Source: Symbiodinium natans
Lineage: Eukaryota > Sar > Dinophyceae > Suessiales > Symbiodiniaceae
Direction: 5' to 3'
Length of the DNA: 64,000 bases
Assembly (NCBI GenBank): GCA_905221605.1
Contig: CAJNDS010002479.1
Location: 120,001-184,000 of the forward strand
Shown here: positions 1 to 11,249 of the stretch, piece after piece
Numbering within the stretch: the first letter of the stretch is position 1
Layout of the letters: each line of letters begins with the position of its first letter
The notes under the pieces: generated by a model
Database searches by the model: none
The model's input: only the letters and a program-made list of their open reading frames with translations
What the model was told of the DNA's origin: nothing
Program-made: the position numbers and the translations under genes

Positions 1-3000
1 GTATAAGTACCTTAATTACGGTTGTAGTATAGGTAGCCTTGCTTATTTCCGTGCTTTTATTGCCCATGAACCTTCAAGTAGGGTCCTTGGGGTTTAGGAG
101 GATACAGGGTTCTCAGAATAACCTGAAATGCAGGCTGTGGTGGTTTGAAAGGGTGCTTCGAAGCACAGGGTTTTGGGTTTCGGGTTTGCAGGGTACAGGC
201 GGTACAGGTTTAGGGTTTTGGGTTGATGTTTTTTTGTTTACAGGGTGGGTAATGAGGGGGTTGCAACACTTATTCAATGCCTTCGGGGTTGTTCTGTTTT
301 AATTCAGGGGCCTTGTAGGAGTTTGCAAAAGGGGTTCGGTAAAGGGCTTTCGGGTTTGGTACAAGGACCTAGGGAGCTTCTTCAAAGACGGAGAGAAGAA
401 AGTCCAGAGACTAGCCCTAATCCTAAGTGGCCTTGGGGGCTGCTTGCGAGCGTTTGAGGGGACCTGATGTTCCCCGGGCTGACAGGATTTTAGGCGTTGC
501 CTGGCTGTGAGGGTTGATAAAGTCGAAGGCCATCTCATTGATGTTGGCAGGTAACACTGCAGCACCACGGAACGAAAGGCGCATGAGGGTACTCACACGC
601 AAGATTGTGGCCACGCGAAGGCCCCCTTACAATGACATGTTAGTAGCACCTTTAAGGTCTTACAGCAGCACCTTTAGCAATGGACGCAGCAGCCACGTTC
701 TTAGTGTTCGCACACCCAGGAAACATCCAGAAAGTAGAGCCCGCCAATTGGGTACCTTACATACTGCCATTGGGCAACTTTCAGCAACATTTAAAGGCGA
801 TCGACTTTTTGGCTCCGCCCCGGGGTCTTGGCGGCTGCTAGCTTCTGGCAGGTACGCTCAGCTGCAGCGCTGTGTTGACCTGTCAAGCAGCAACGTCGGC
901 CTGCTGAAGGAGCTAACGACGGCCCCACGGCGGAATGCTTGAGGGTCTAGGGTACCTTGTCTGGGGCTCCGAGTACAGCACGGAGGCCGTTTATGTATGG
1001 TGTCAGCCCTAAACCCTAAACCCTAAACCCTAAACCCTAAACCCTAAACCCTAAACCCTAAACCCTAAACCCTAAACCCCAGATCACAGTTCCGGCAAGG
1101 GAGGGCAAGGTCGGGCTAGGCACCCAAAACCCCAAACCCTGAACCCTCAAACCTTGGGATTAGGGATTCTAATAGGGGGCACTAGAATCCCTATTAAGGA
1201 CTGCTAGTATAAGGGGGAACATCCGAAACCCTCAACCCTAAACCCTAAACCCCAAACCTCTGCTGCCAGGCTCTCACCCGCCCGGTGGAGTCCGACGTCG
1301 CTCGCCAAAGTGCGAGCTCTGAGAGTGAAGGAGACTGAAAAAAGAGTTTGGGTTTAGGGTTTAGGGTTTAGGGGTTTAGGGTTTAGGGTTTAGGGTTTAG
1401 GGTTTAGGGTTTAGGGGTTTGGGTTTAGGGTAGTTTACGGTTTACATTACACGGCGAACTACATTGATTGTATCCAGGTTGGTAGTGTCGAGAGATTGGA
1501 TGGGAAACCGGATGATGACCCAGAAATCGAGAATTTAAGAAACACCGCGAATGCAAGCATGCATCACAGATACATTCAGACCCCATCAGAGCCCGAGCTT
1601 GAAACCTTTAAGGAAGCACTACACGCAAAGCATCGCAAAGAGAACGAGTGTTGGTTTAATATGATAACTGACTGGGTTAAGGACACCCTTATGGGAGAAA
1701 AGAGACGGGAAAGGACCGATTGACAACAGAAAGCATGTTAAAGCTAATGAACAAGACCGAGGATGATTCCAAAAACGAATGGGGCTGCGGCATCCAAGTT
1801 GGATCTTGAGCTCGTTCTTTAATCCTAAACCCTAAACCCTAAACCCTAAACCCTAAACCCTAAACCCTAAACCCTAAACCCAAAAACCTAAACCCTAAAC
1901 CCTAAACCCCGTGTCCCCGCGAAGTATGACAACGTACCGACCTTCTAGGCTAGAGCTAAGAATGGCCCACACGTACTCCGCAAATGAGAACTTGCAATAT
2001 GCTGGGCTTAGGGTTTAGGGTTTAGGGTTTAGGGTTTGTGTATGGGTCTACGGTGGCCTCTGGTGGGTCGTGCTGTTGAGTTTCTCTCGGGGGTGTTGTG
2101 AAAGGGTTTGGGTTTGGGTCTGTCATACGGCCGTGTGCGGTGACAACATGAACCGGGTGCAGACCCCTTGGAGCCCTGAACTCAAAGACTCCGAAAGCGT
2201 GTGCCTTTTCACGCCGGAGTGAGGTTTCGCGCTTTCGGGGCTGGGTTTAGGGTTCAGGGTTGTATAGTTTGGCTGAGGGAGGAACTCCCGAGACTGAACC
2301 GCACAAAATGCCCAAGCTGACTATGTCCCGCGAAATTGTTGTAAATCCCTAAGCCCTAAACCCTATAATAACCCCAAGAAGCCACCATAGAGGAGCCCCG
2401 ACACCCCCGGAGGCACCCGAAACCATACACCATAGCCCTAAACCCTAAACCCTCAACCCTAAACCCTAAACCCTAAACCCTAAACCCTAAACCCTAAACC
2501 CTAAACCCTAAACCCTAAACCCTTAAACCCTTAAAACCCTAAACCATACCCATAACTACCTCTGAACCTTCAAGTTTTCATCTTCGAAGCCTCGCCCATG
2601 GCGGCGGCCAAAGCAGCCACCTCGCTACCGAGCACGCCGCCGGGTGGCCGAGGATGTTAGGGTTTAGGGTTTAGGGTTTAGGGTTTAGGGTTTAGGGTTT
2701 AGGGTTTAGGGTTTAGGGCTTTAGGGCTTTAGGGCTTTAGGGCTTTAGGGCTTTAGGGCTTTAGGGCTTTAGGGCTTTAGGGCTTAGGGTTGGTTATGGG
2801 CTTAGGGTTTCTGGTTTAGGGTTTAGGGCGTTTGGGTTTAGGCTCTGGGGCGCGCAGCCTTTCCGTACTTGCCCCCTGTGCCGGGTTTGGGGCAGGGTTT
2901 CCAACCGCATCGCCCAAGGCTGCACCCTGGCTGGAGGTCTGGGGCTTCAGAGGGTTTAGGGTTTAGGGGTTAGGGCTTCAGAGGGTTTAGGGTTTAGGGG

Positions 3001-3450
3001 TTTAGGGGTTTAGGGGTGTAGGGGTTTAGGGGTTTAGGGGTTTAGGGGTTTAGGGGTTTAGGGGTTTAGGGGTTTCAGGTGCACGGAATTCCTCTCAAAC
3101 CCGCCTTCGCAACCCTGGCTTCAGGTATGAGCCTATGACTATTACGCCAAAGCCCTATAACCTCAAAATCTAAAAATTCAGAATGTTGTAGACCCTAAAA
3201 ACCCCATACGCCGCAGAGGGGTGCACTGGAAGATTCGCAGGTAGTTATAAGTTGAGTTATACTTATGGTAACCCCTCCTCAATTCGGGTGCGAAAAATTC
3301 TACTTATAGCCCCATGAGCCTTCAAGTAGTATCCCTAAACCCTAAACCCTAAACCCTAAACCCTAAACCCTAAACCCTAAACCCTAAACCCTACTTATGA
3401 CTCCATGAATCTTGAGCAGTGAAAAGCAGACCGCGGCCTCGGCGCGAGCC
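1..3450. other. Repeat-rich leader region without a clear host gene
   Basis: This stretch is dominated by telomere-like arrays. CCCTAAA orientation occurs near 1010-1078, 1825-1910, 2445-2540 and 3335-3395. TTTAGGG orientation occurs near 1347-1440 and 2655-2790, drifting to GGGCTTTA, and TTTAGGGG near 2985-3075. The right end of an inverted-repeat element lies at 1-80 and another copy at 3240-3329. GC-rich non-repeat islands near 2590-2660 and 2850-2940 could be exons of an upstream gene; one reads MAAAKAATSLPSTPPGG, but I recognise no family. The open frames at 39-942 overlap on both strands and show no convincing protein. Confidence 0.5.
1480..1815 (+). pseudogene. Frameshifted relic of an unidentified coding sequence
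   Basis: A lysine- and glutamate-rich frame runs through about 1496-1723 (it includes ETFKEALHAKHRKENECWF and ITDWVKDTLMGEKRRER) and then stops. Shifting by one base near 1715-1720 continues the same style of protein (LTTESMLKLMNKTEDD) to a stop near 1809. Base composition is far less GC-rich than the host exons elsewhere in the window. It is flanked on both sides by telomere-like arrays. I do not recognise the family. It could be a decayed gene fragment or a captured transposon piece; a sequencing error at the shift is also possible. Confidence 0.35.
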
Positions 3451-6400
3451 ATGGGCTCCTGCTCGTCGCAGCCGGGCGCCGAGGTGCACCGATTTCAAGA
3501 CATCGCCGCTTGCTCGCAGAACTTGAGGGGGTGGGGGGTTTAGGGTTTCGGGTTTAGGGTTTAGGGTTTAGGGTTTAGGGTTTAGGGTTTAGGGGTTTGT
3601 TTCTTGTCTACGGTGTCAAATTTTAGATGCCGAGCCCCAAGCCCTAAACCCTAAACTCTAAACCCTGACCCCCTAAACTTAAAGCCCTAAACCCCAAGCC
3701 CTCCTCTAGACCCCTGAACCCCGAAACCCCGAAACCCCTAAGCCCCTAAACCCTTAAACCCTTACAACCCTTAAACCCCTAAACCCTTAAACCCTACACC
3801 CGAAAACTCCAAACTTCCAGGAAGACTTGGACCTTGTCTTCGGTGGGCCCGCCGCGTACAAGGCCTCCGCCGGCTCTTTGCCAAGAGGCGCTGCAGAAAC
3901 CCGGCTGGGTCTCGGGGGGTTTGGGGGGGTTTGGGGGCTGGACTTTTGGGGGGGGTTTAGGGCTTTGGGGGTCCTAAACCCTAAACCCTAAACCCTAAAC
4001 CCTAAACCCTAAACCCTAAACCCTAAACCCTAAACCCTAAACCCTAAACCCTAAACCCCAAACCCTAAACCCGAAATCCGAAGCCGCATGGGGGGGGGGG
4101 GTTAGGGGTTTTAGGGGTGCTCTGGGGCAGCTTGGGATTCCTCAAGCCGTCTTCTTGAAGACCATTATGTGTAATTATACGCAGGGCTCTTACGTAAGGC
4201 AACCTATATTCTACCCGATTCTGGCCTTGCTTAAGGTACGTATAACCTTAAACCCTAAACCCTGAGACCCTAACACCTTAAACCCTAACCAACAGGGGCC
4301 CAGAACTGAGATTCGGCACCCGGAGGGGCAGGTGGAGAAGAGAATCCCTAAATAGGGTTTAGGGTCTAGGGTTTAGGGTTTAGGGTTTGAGGTTTTGGGG
4401 TTTGGGGTTTAGGGCTACTACTCGAAGTTGAAAGTAGAGCTGTATAGTGCCGTAACTAAGTTTTTCATATGGGTTACCTGATTTATGACCCTACCTATGA
4501 GCCTTCAAGTAATCAACCCTTAACCTACCGCAAAGCCCGACCTGACCCTAAGGGCCTCAAACCCAGGAACGGTCTGCGGATGACGCCTGGGTCAAGCGGT
4601 TGAGGCAGGAGCGCGTGCGGCCCCTCTACCACGCCGGGGAACCTCTGCAGCCGATGTTGGGAGAGTTTCAAGCGCATAAACCCTAAACCCTAAACCCTAA
4701 ACCCCAAACCCGAAACCCTAAACCCTAAACCCTAAACCTTAAACCCTAAACCCTAAACCCTCAAACCCTAAACCCTTTGAGATTCAGGGAGTTTGGTGTC
4801 GGTGTTTAGGGTTTGGGACTTGGGGATTTGGTGTCAAGGGTCTGGGGTTTTTGATTGGGAATGCGGGTGTTTGCTTGTGGTGATTACGTTTTCCGTGATC
4901 CTAAACCCTAAACCCTAAACCCTAAACCCTAAACCCTAAACCCTAAACCCTAAACCCTAAACCCGAAGCAAGGAGCTGAAATCTGTTCACCTGGAGTTGA
5001 CCACACGCTGCAACGCGGCCTGCCCGCAGTGCCCCCGGAACCTACAAGGGGGTGCTGAGAACCCGGCGCCTTGGACTTCGGATGCTTCCGGTTGTGGGTT
5101 TCGGGTTTAGGGTTGAAGGTTTAGGGTTTAGGGTTAGGGTTTCGGGTTTAGGGCTTAGGGGTTTGAAGTTTGGGGCTTGGAGGTTTTAGGGGGTTAAGGG
5201 TGTGGGCGTTTAGGGTGTTGAGGCGTTGCGGGCTCAGGGCTCACTGAAGTTCGTGGGTTTCAGAGCTGAGGGTTTCAGGTAACCCTAAACCCTAAACCCA
5301 AAACCCTAAACCCTAAAACCTAAAACCTAAAACCTAAAACCTAAACCCTAACACTAACCCTACACCCTACACCCTACACCCTAAACCCTAAACCCTACAC
5401 CCTAAACCCTAAACCCTAAACTTAGGGAGCCCAGGTACTTGCCGCACACCATGCGGAGCTCTCCCTTGCGGACGTCCGGGCCATCTTGCCCCCAGGCCCT
5501 GGGGAGGTTTGGGGGCTTCTATATGCACGGCTTTACTAAACCCTAAACCCTAAACCCTAAACCCTAAACCCTAAACCCTAAACCCTAAACCCGAAACCCG
5601 AAACCCGAAACCCGAAACCCTAAACCTCAACCCCTCATGATGGGATAACTAAGGGAGGAGTTTCATGGGAGGTAGGTACTAGACAGAAGCTTAGGGAGCC
5701 TGAGGGAGTAGTGGGGAGTATTAGGCACGAATCAAAGGCCTTTGACTCAGCTTTGGTTGCCGGCTCGGAAGGTAAATGTCTGTACGGGCAACATAAACCC
5801 TCAGAAGTCCTACTCGAAACAAACCTTGCTTGAAGGTTCATTGGTAGGTATGAGTAGGGTGATACGTACATTAACATCAACTCCCTCACTTATAGCCCTA
5901 CCAAGAACTACTCCAGAACCTTCAAGTATCCCTAAACCCTAAACCCTAAACCCTAAACCCTAAACCCTAAACCCTAAACCCTAAACCCTAAACCCTAAAC
6001 CCTAAGCTCTAAACCCTAAACCCTAAACCCTAAACCCTAAACCCTAAGCCCTAAACCCTAAACCCTAAACCAGGCTTCCTCCGGCAGCTGCGGAAGGTTT
6101 ACTTGTGCGGCAACTTCGGGGACCCCGCCGTGGCCGAGGACTGCAGGGAGGTGCTCCGCCACTCAGCCGAAGCTATGCGGCCCTGTAGAGTTTAGGGTCT
6201 AGGGTTTTGGGTTTTGGGTTTTGGGTTTAGGGTTTTGGGTGTAGGGTGTAAGGTTTTAGGGTTTAGGGTTTAAGGGTTTAGGGCTTAGGTTTGGGGATCC
6301 CCTGAAATCTCAATACATCCGAAATCGAACTTTAGGAAGGGTTTCGTTTCGGGATCCACAGAATCCCAAACTGGACAAGTAAGGCTACCTGCTCAGCGTG

Positions 6401-9400
6401 GACGGCCCCCGCATCGGGCTCTTCACGAGACTAGCTTGACATATGGCATATGGGAGGTTTCTCTCTAAATTCGGATTCCTGTCTTTGGGGCACCTCTTCT
6501 TCTCAATGGGCCTGAACGGGCCACATGTTATACACAGAGTTTGACTTTGAAGCGTTCCGGGGGTTTCCATCAGCAGCCTAGGAACGGGGGCATGCGCTCG
6601 CCCTCGTGGTGGCAAGAGCTTGGGAGCATCATGCAGCCGGCAGCTCGGGCGTTCGTGCGCTTCGCCATCGACGGGGACGCATCCACGAACCACCTCTATC
6701 GGCAGCACGTGAAGTGGGAGCGCCTCATGGCGAACGTGGACGCCTTCCTGGGGGCTGGTGGCAACGCGGAGTGGGACTTCATCGTCTTCGAGCACAATGA
6801 GCACCAGGTGGAGGCGATGCGCTCCTTGGCGGAGCAGAAGGGCTTCACCAAGTTTAATGCCAAGAAGACGGCTCGCTTCATCGACAAGGCTCTTTGCAAT
6901 GAACCACAAGTCATCACTTTATCAGCTTCTCATCACACTCGGGACAATAACAAACTTGTTCAAATTGGGAACTGGGTTCCCTTCATAGGATCGTTTAAAG
7001 GAGCCTGCAAAACAAGACCTTACCTCCTAGGACTATCACGGGGGTCATCTCGCTTAGAATCGAGTTCCTTCATCAGGTTGCTTCCCCAAAGCAGTGAACA
7101 CCAAAGCCTCAAGAAACACATAGAGAAGGTGACAGAGGCCGACCTTTTGTTCAGGGTTTGGGGTTCAGGGTTTAGGATTGAGGATGTAGGTTTCAGGGAA
7201 GACTTGCCCATCCTTTAGAAATTCCCAGTATGAACAGAACGCAAGCTAAACCCCCTGCTTCAGGCCCAGGGCGTTGTGAAGCCCTCCGTCCCCGTGCGGA
7301 ACCTGGCGGGCGAGGAGGTTCGCAAGCTGCGACCGCCCAGCCGCACCTGGCAGAATGAGGCGTTCTTGGGCGCTTTAGGGTTTGACAATCTTCCTTAAAC
7401 CGAAAGAGGATCCTTTAAGGCGTATTTCCGAATCAAGAGATCCTAAACCCTAAACCCTAAACCCTAAACCCTAAACCCTAAACCCAAAACCCTGAACCCT
7501 AAACCCTAAACCCCCTGAGGCGGCTCTGGAAGGCGTGCAGAAGGCTCGGCTGGTTTGCAGGTCTCTCTAGGGGTCCTCGAGAAGGGCTTCGGGTCCGCAA
7601 CCCGAAGCCCTTCATACAAAACCCGAAGCCCGAAACCCTAAACCCTAAACCCTAAACCCTAAACCCTAAACCCTAAACCCTAAGAATCCTCCGTCCCTTG
7701 TCTCCAGAGGCGGTGGAGAAGTATGGGAGCATCGAATCCTACTACGACCGCTGCGAGATCTCCTGCAAGGTGGCCAAGGAGAAGGAGGCAGTAATCTGGG
7801 GGTACAAGGGTTTAGGGTTTAGGGTTTAGGGTTTAGGGTAGCTACTAAATGCGATCTTCCCTTATAGTCCCTATCAACTTAGACGGCCAAACAACCCCCC
7901 CCCCCCAAAACCCTATTCTAACTATCAAGGTGCCTACACTACAGGCAGTAATAGAGGGGTTAAAAGGAGGGTTTATTGTTTCGTGTTTAGGGCCACAACC
8001 TCCATCCAATATAGGGTACTCATATAGTATTTTCCCTGGTGGTCCCCTATATCAAAATACTGCAATAACCCCCGGAAACGTATTCTAATTATCAAAGGTC
8101 CCTATACTGCCTTGTACCAGATTTGTAGGAGAAGGCTCAAGAAGAGGAGGCAGCCGCTCGCGCGGATATCGAGACCTTTACGGACAATGTGTTGACACTG
8201 GCTTCACTCCCTAACCACTAAACCGTAAACCCCAAACCCTCAACCCTAAACCCCTCTTTCTACCTCTTGCAGTGCTTGACATGCTACAGCAGCTAGGCCT
8301 CAGAAGCTGCTCCACAGCGGCTCTTCTAGCAATGACAGAATCGGTAGAAGAAGCTTCAAACCCTTTGGCTTATCGACCTTTCCTCAGTTACCAGAAAAGC
8401 TGGGAAAGGTAGAAGAGATGGAAGGCAACCCTCGCTTTCTGCCTTTGAGAATGACGCACTTGCTTTTGGGGTTTAGGGTTTCGGTCCATATGACGGTGCC
8501 GATGCTTTGCTTTCGGGACTCCGCCATGTAAGACAAAGGGTGCCGGGGGTTGGAAACTGGGCCTCAAAACCCTGCACCCCGCAGGTGTACATCTCGGCAG
8601 ACGGTTTAGCCTTCCCATGCTGCTGGCTTGCGGCTGCGGCTGTGCTGAAGGGGTTTAAAGGTTCTCGGGCTTGAGGGGGCATCCCAGATAGGCACATCTT
8701 GGAGAGTCATGTCAGAACTGGGTCCTTAATGTAAAGTGGCGCCTTTAGAGATGCAGTGACATGCAGCTCTTTCGCCGGGTTCTATGTTCGAGGTTCCGCA
8801 AAAACAGCGTCTCTTGTTTGAAGGACACTTGCCCCTCAAACCCCTCAAGCGTCTCAAATTCCTCAAACGACTCAAACCCTTCAAGCCCCTCAAGCCCCTC
8901 AAGCCCCTCAAGCCCCTCAAAACCTCAAACCCCAAGCCCTGAAACCCCCCAAGCCCCAAACCCTCAACCCTAAATTTTCGAAGCCCAAACTCAAAAACAC
9001 CCCAAACCCTCAACCCTAAATTTTTGAAGCCCAAACTCAAAAACACCCCAAACCCTCAACCCTAAATTTTCGCACCCCAAACTCAAAACCCCTCACACCC
9101 CTAAACCCTAAAACCCCTAAACCCTAAATCCTAAAACCCCTAAACTCTAAACCTTAAAACGACGGAAAGCCCTAAACCCCTCCAACCCTCAACCCTAAAC
9201 CCTAAGCCCTAAACCCTAAACCCTAAACCCTAAACCCTAAACCCTAAACCCTAAACCCAGGAGATGTACCGCTCAGACCTGCCGAACACTGGCCGGGAGG
9301 TCGTTCGGCTGGCAAAGGCCGCGTTTCCGCAGGACCTGGGTATGTTGTAGGGTTTAGGGTTGAGGGTTGAGGGTTTTAGGGTTTTAGGGTTTTTAGGGTT

Positions 9401-10093
9401 TAGGGTTTAGGGTTTTGGGGTTTTAGGGGTTTAGGGATTCTTGCAGGCTCCTGTGTAGTTATACGTATGGTTATTCGAGAAAAGCAACCCATGTTATAAC
9501 ATTAACTACTTACTTGAAGGTTCATGGGTAGTTATCAGTAGGGTGATAAGTGCCCTATGTAAGGCTATAATTTGACCATACTTGGAACTACCCATGAACC
9601 TTCCAGTAGTAGGCCAAAACCCTAAACCCGAAACCCTAAACCCTAAACCCGGCAGATTGGGGTGGTGTGGGTTCCAGTCGTGCCGCCAACCCCCTTAGAG
9701 CATAACGGGGGCTCCCCGCGTCTTCTCCATGTGACTGGGCCCATGTTGTTTAGGGTTTAGGGTTCAGGGCTTAGGGCTTAGGGCTTAGGGTTGCAGATGT
9801 CCCAACCATGTTGGGCGACAAATGCAGAGACCTCGCACCAAGCGCGGCTGACGCTTTTGATGCGCGGCCGTGTTGGGCGGAGATTTCACGCCGAAGGCGG
9901 CTGATTCTCATCCTTCGCCTGGAGCCCAAGCCCTAGACCCTAAACCCTAAGCCGCCTAAACCCTAAACCCTTAGCTCTAAACCCTAAACCTTAAGCCCTA
10001 AACCCTAAACCCTACACCCCAAACTTTTTAGTGGGCTTCTCCGGGGCCGAAAAGTGCGGATCGGTCAATGCCAGGAGGGCCTCTCTGCGCTGA
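3451..10093 (+). CDS. Radical SAM/SPASM-type enzyme, about 12 exons, about 350 aa
   Basis: Proposed exons: 3451-3483, 3821-3862, 4973-~5053, 5435-5495, 6074-6184, 6384-6426, 6582-6888, 7264-7369, 7708-7787, 8585-~8638, 9261-9339, 10032-10093. Phases join at most junctions. The ATG sits in a good context (GCCATGG) and exon 2 reads EDLDLVFGGPAAYK. Exon 3 carries the cluster motif CNAACPQC (CxxxCxxC), the site that binds the 4Fe-4S cluster and S-adenosylmethionine in this superfamily. Exons 5-7 form the barrel (KVYLCGNFGDPAVAEDC, then IGLFT joined to NGGMRSPSWW, then RFAIDGDASTNHLYRQH and FIVFEHNEHQVEAM). Exons 9-10 give SPASM-like cysteines (YDRCEISCKVAKEKE, then ISADGLAFPCCW). The last exon ends with CGSVNARRASLR and a stop. 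Several donors are GC or GA. Substrate cannot be read from the sequence. The 3' ends of exons 3 and 10 are uncertain. Confidence 0.82.
6582..6888 (+). CDS. Largest exon of the radical SAM enzyme (barrel core)
   Basis: This 307-nt exon encodes 102 residues of the radical SAM barrel, from the TNGG strand through WWQELG and RFAIDG to the end of the barrel (FNAKKTARFIDK). The acceptor at 6580-6581 supplies the third base of the Thr codon begun in the previous exon (a GA donor at 6427). The next donor at 6889 is GC, and the join to 7264 keeps the frame. The open frame runs on past 6888 to 7218 without family similarity, so it is read as intron. Confidence 0.8.
9795..9911 (-). repeat. Solitary inverted copy of the 169-bp satellite
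   Basis: The stretch contains CCAACCATGTTGGGCGACAA, then GACCTCGCACCAAG, then CGTGTTGGGCGGAGATTTCA: the reverse complement of the satellite that forms the array at 35185-38556. It covers about two of the three sub-units. It lies in the last intron of the radical SAM gene between a TTTAGGG-type and a CCCTAAA-type array. It differs from the array consensus at several positions. Confidence 0.85.
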
Positions 10094-10149
10094 GCGCCCG
10101 CCGCCGCGGGGTCGCCGGCGCGGTCGACCGCAGGCTCCCAAGGGGCGGT

Positions 10150-10470
10150 TTTAGGGTTTAGGGTTTTAGGGTTTTAGGGTTTTAGGGTTTTAGGGTTTTA
10201 GGGTTTTAGGGTTAATTATTAGGGTTTTAGGGTTTTAGGGTTTTAGGGTTTTAGGGTTTTAGGGTTTTAGGGTTTTAGGGTTTTAGGGTTTTAGGGTTTT
10301 AGGGTTTTAGGGTTTTAGGGTTTTAGGGTTTTAGGGTTTTAGGGTTTTACTGTTTTAGGGTTTTAGGGTTTTAGGGTTTTAGGGTTTTAGGGTTTTAGGG
10401 TTTTAGGGTTTTAGGGTTTTAGGGTTTTAGGGTTTTAGGGTTTTAGGGTTTAGGGTTTTAGGGTTTCGGG
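10150..10470 (+). repeat. TTTTAGGG octamer array
   Basis: About 37 near-perfect copies of TTTTAGGG, with short interruptions near 10210 and 10348. The 8-bp unit differs from the 7-bp TTTAGGG that dominates the window; TTTTAGGG is the telomere unit known from Chlamydomonas. It begins just after the stop codon of the radical SAM gene. Confidence 0.95.
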
Positions 10471-10635
10471 TTTGGGGTTTGGGGGGTTTTGGGTTGTTTG
10501 GGGACTTCAGGGGTATTTGAGGTATTTTGGACGGTGGTGTAGTGTTTAGGATTGCTTAGAGTCATTGTTTATGGCTTGGAGAGCCCAGGCTGGAGTGCCC
10601 TACCCCCGGAGAATCCTTCTGAGAATCTTGCATAA

Positions 10636-11062
10636 TATAGGGGTCGGAAGAATTACTAATACTATTCCCTTATTATGGTCCCTATATAAATTATATAAAT
10701 ATATATTCTAATGACCCCCAAAACACTGCTGGGGAACACGCAAAGACCCCACGTGATACAGCCTACTTGGAATGCAAATGAGCAGTGTTATTTTTGCTGC
10801 AAACTCTTGCAGTTCTCTGTTGAGCCACGAACTCTCATGAGAACGGGCCCGCGGGCTACTGACCTTGCTGATTCGACCTACCGCGAGTGGCACAACTCTT
10901 TCGTTGCTATTGAGGCTTCTTTACAACGCATTCTTCACATCCTTTAAAGTATGAGTCTCGAATGATATTCTTGTGAGTGTACAAAACACTCTGTTTCACC
11001 TTCATCGCACAGACTTCGGTCCGCATACCCCCAAAACACTGTTCTAATTATTGAGGCCTTCA
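10636..11062 (+). mobile_element. Family D inverted-repeat element split by a 298-bp insertion
   Basis: The left part (ATAGGGGTCGGAAGAATTAC, then TATTCCCTTATTATGGTCCC) matches the left half of other family D copies. The right part (CTGTTCTAATTATTGAGGCC) matches their right half. Between them lie 298 bp flanked by an exact 15-bp direct repeat, ACCCCCAAAACACTG, at 10714-10728 and 11027-11041. Removing one copy of the repeat and the insert restores the family layout, so the insert at 10729-11026 looks like a younger transposed element with a target-site duplication. I do not recognise the insert; no reverse transcriptase or tRNA-like structure was seen. Confidence 0.65.
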
Positions 11063-11249
11063 TATGACATGTTCCTTACTTTTTGGAGGTGGGGTTCTTT
11101 GCTGGAGGGTCTATAGGGCTTCAAGTAGCGGAGGGAGGGAGTTCGTTTTGTTTTGTTGCTTTTCAGAAGGCTTGGGTGAGAACCCCTAGATTCACCGAAG
11201 CTGCTGGATCGAAAATAGACCCCCCGCTCTTCTTCACGCCGTTAGCATC

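Noticed and set aside
514-942. Histone H2A-like LAGNTAAPRNERR in a 142-codon frame
   Set aside because: The resemblance covers only a few residues, neighbouring H2A motifs are absent, and the opposite strand is equally open.
8130-8215. Possible exon reading EKAQEEEAAARADIETF
   Set aside because: The radical SAM exons at 7708-7787 and 8585 join directly in phase and in family order, so this segment is more likely intron.
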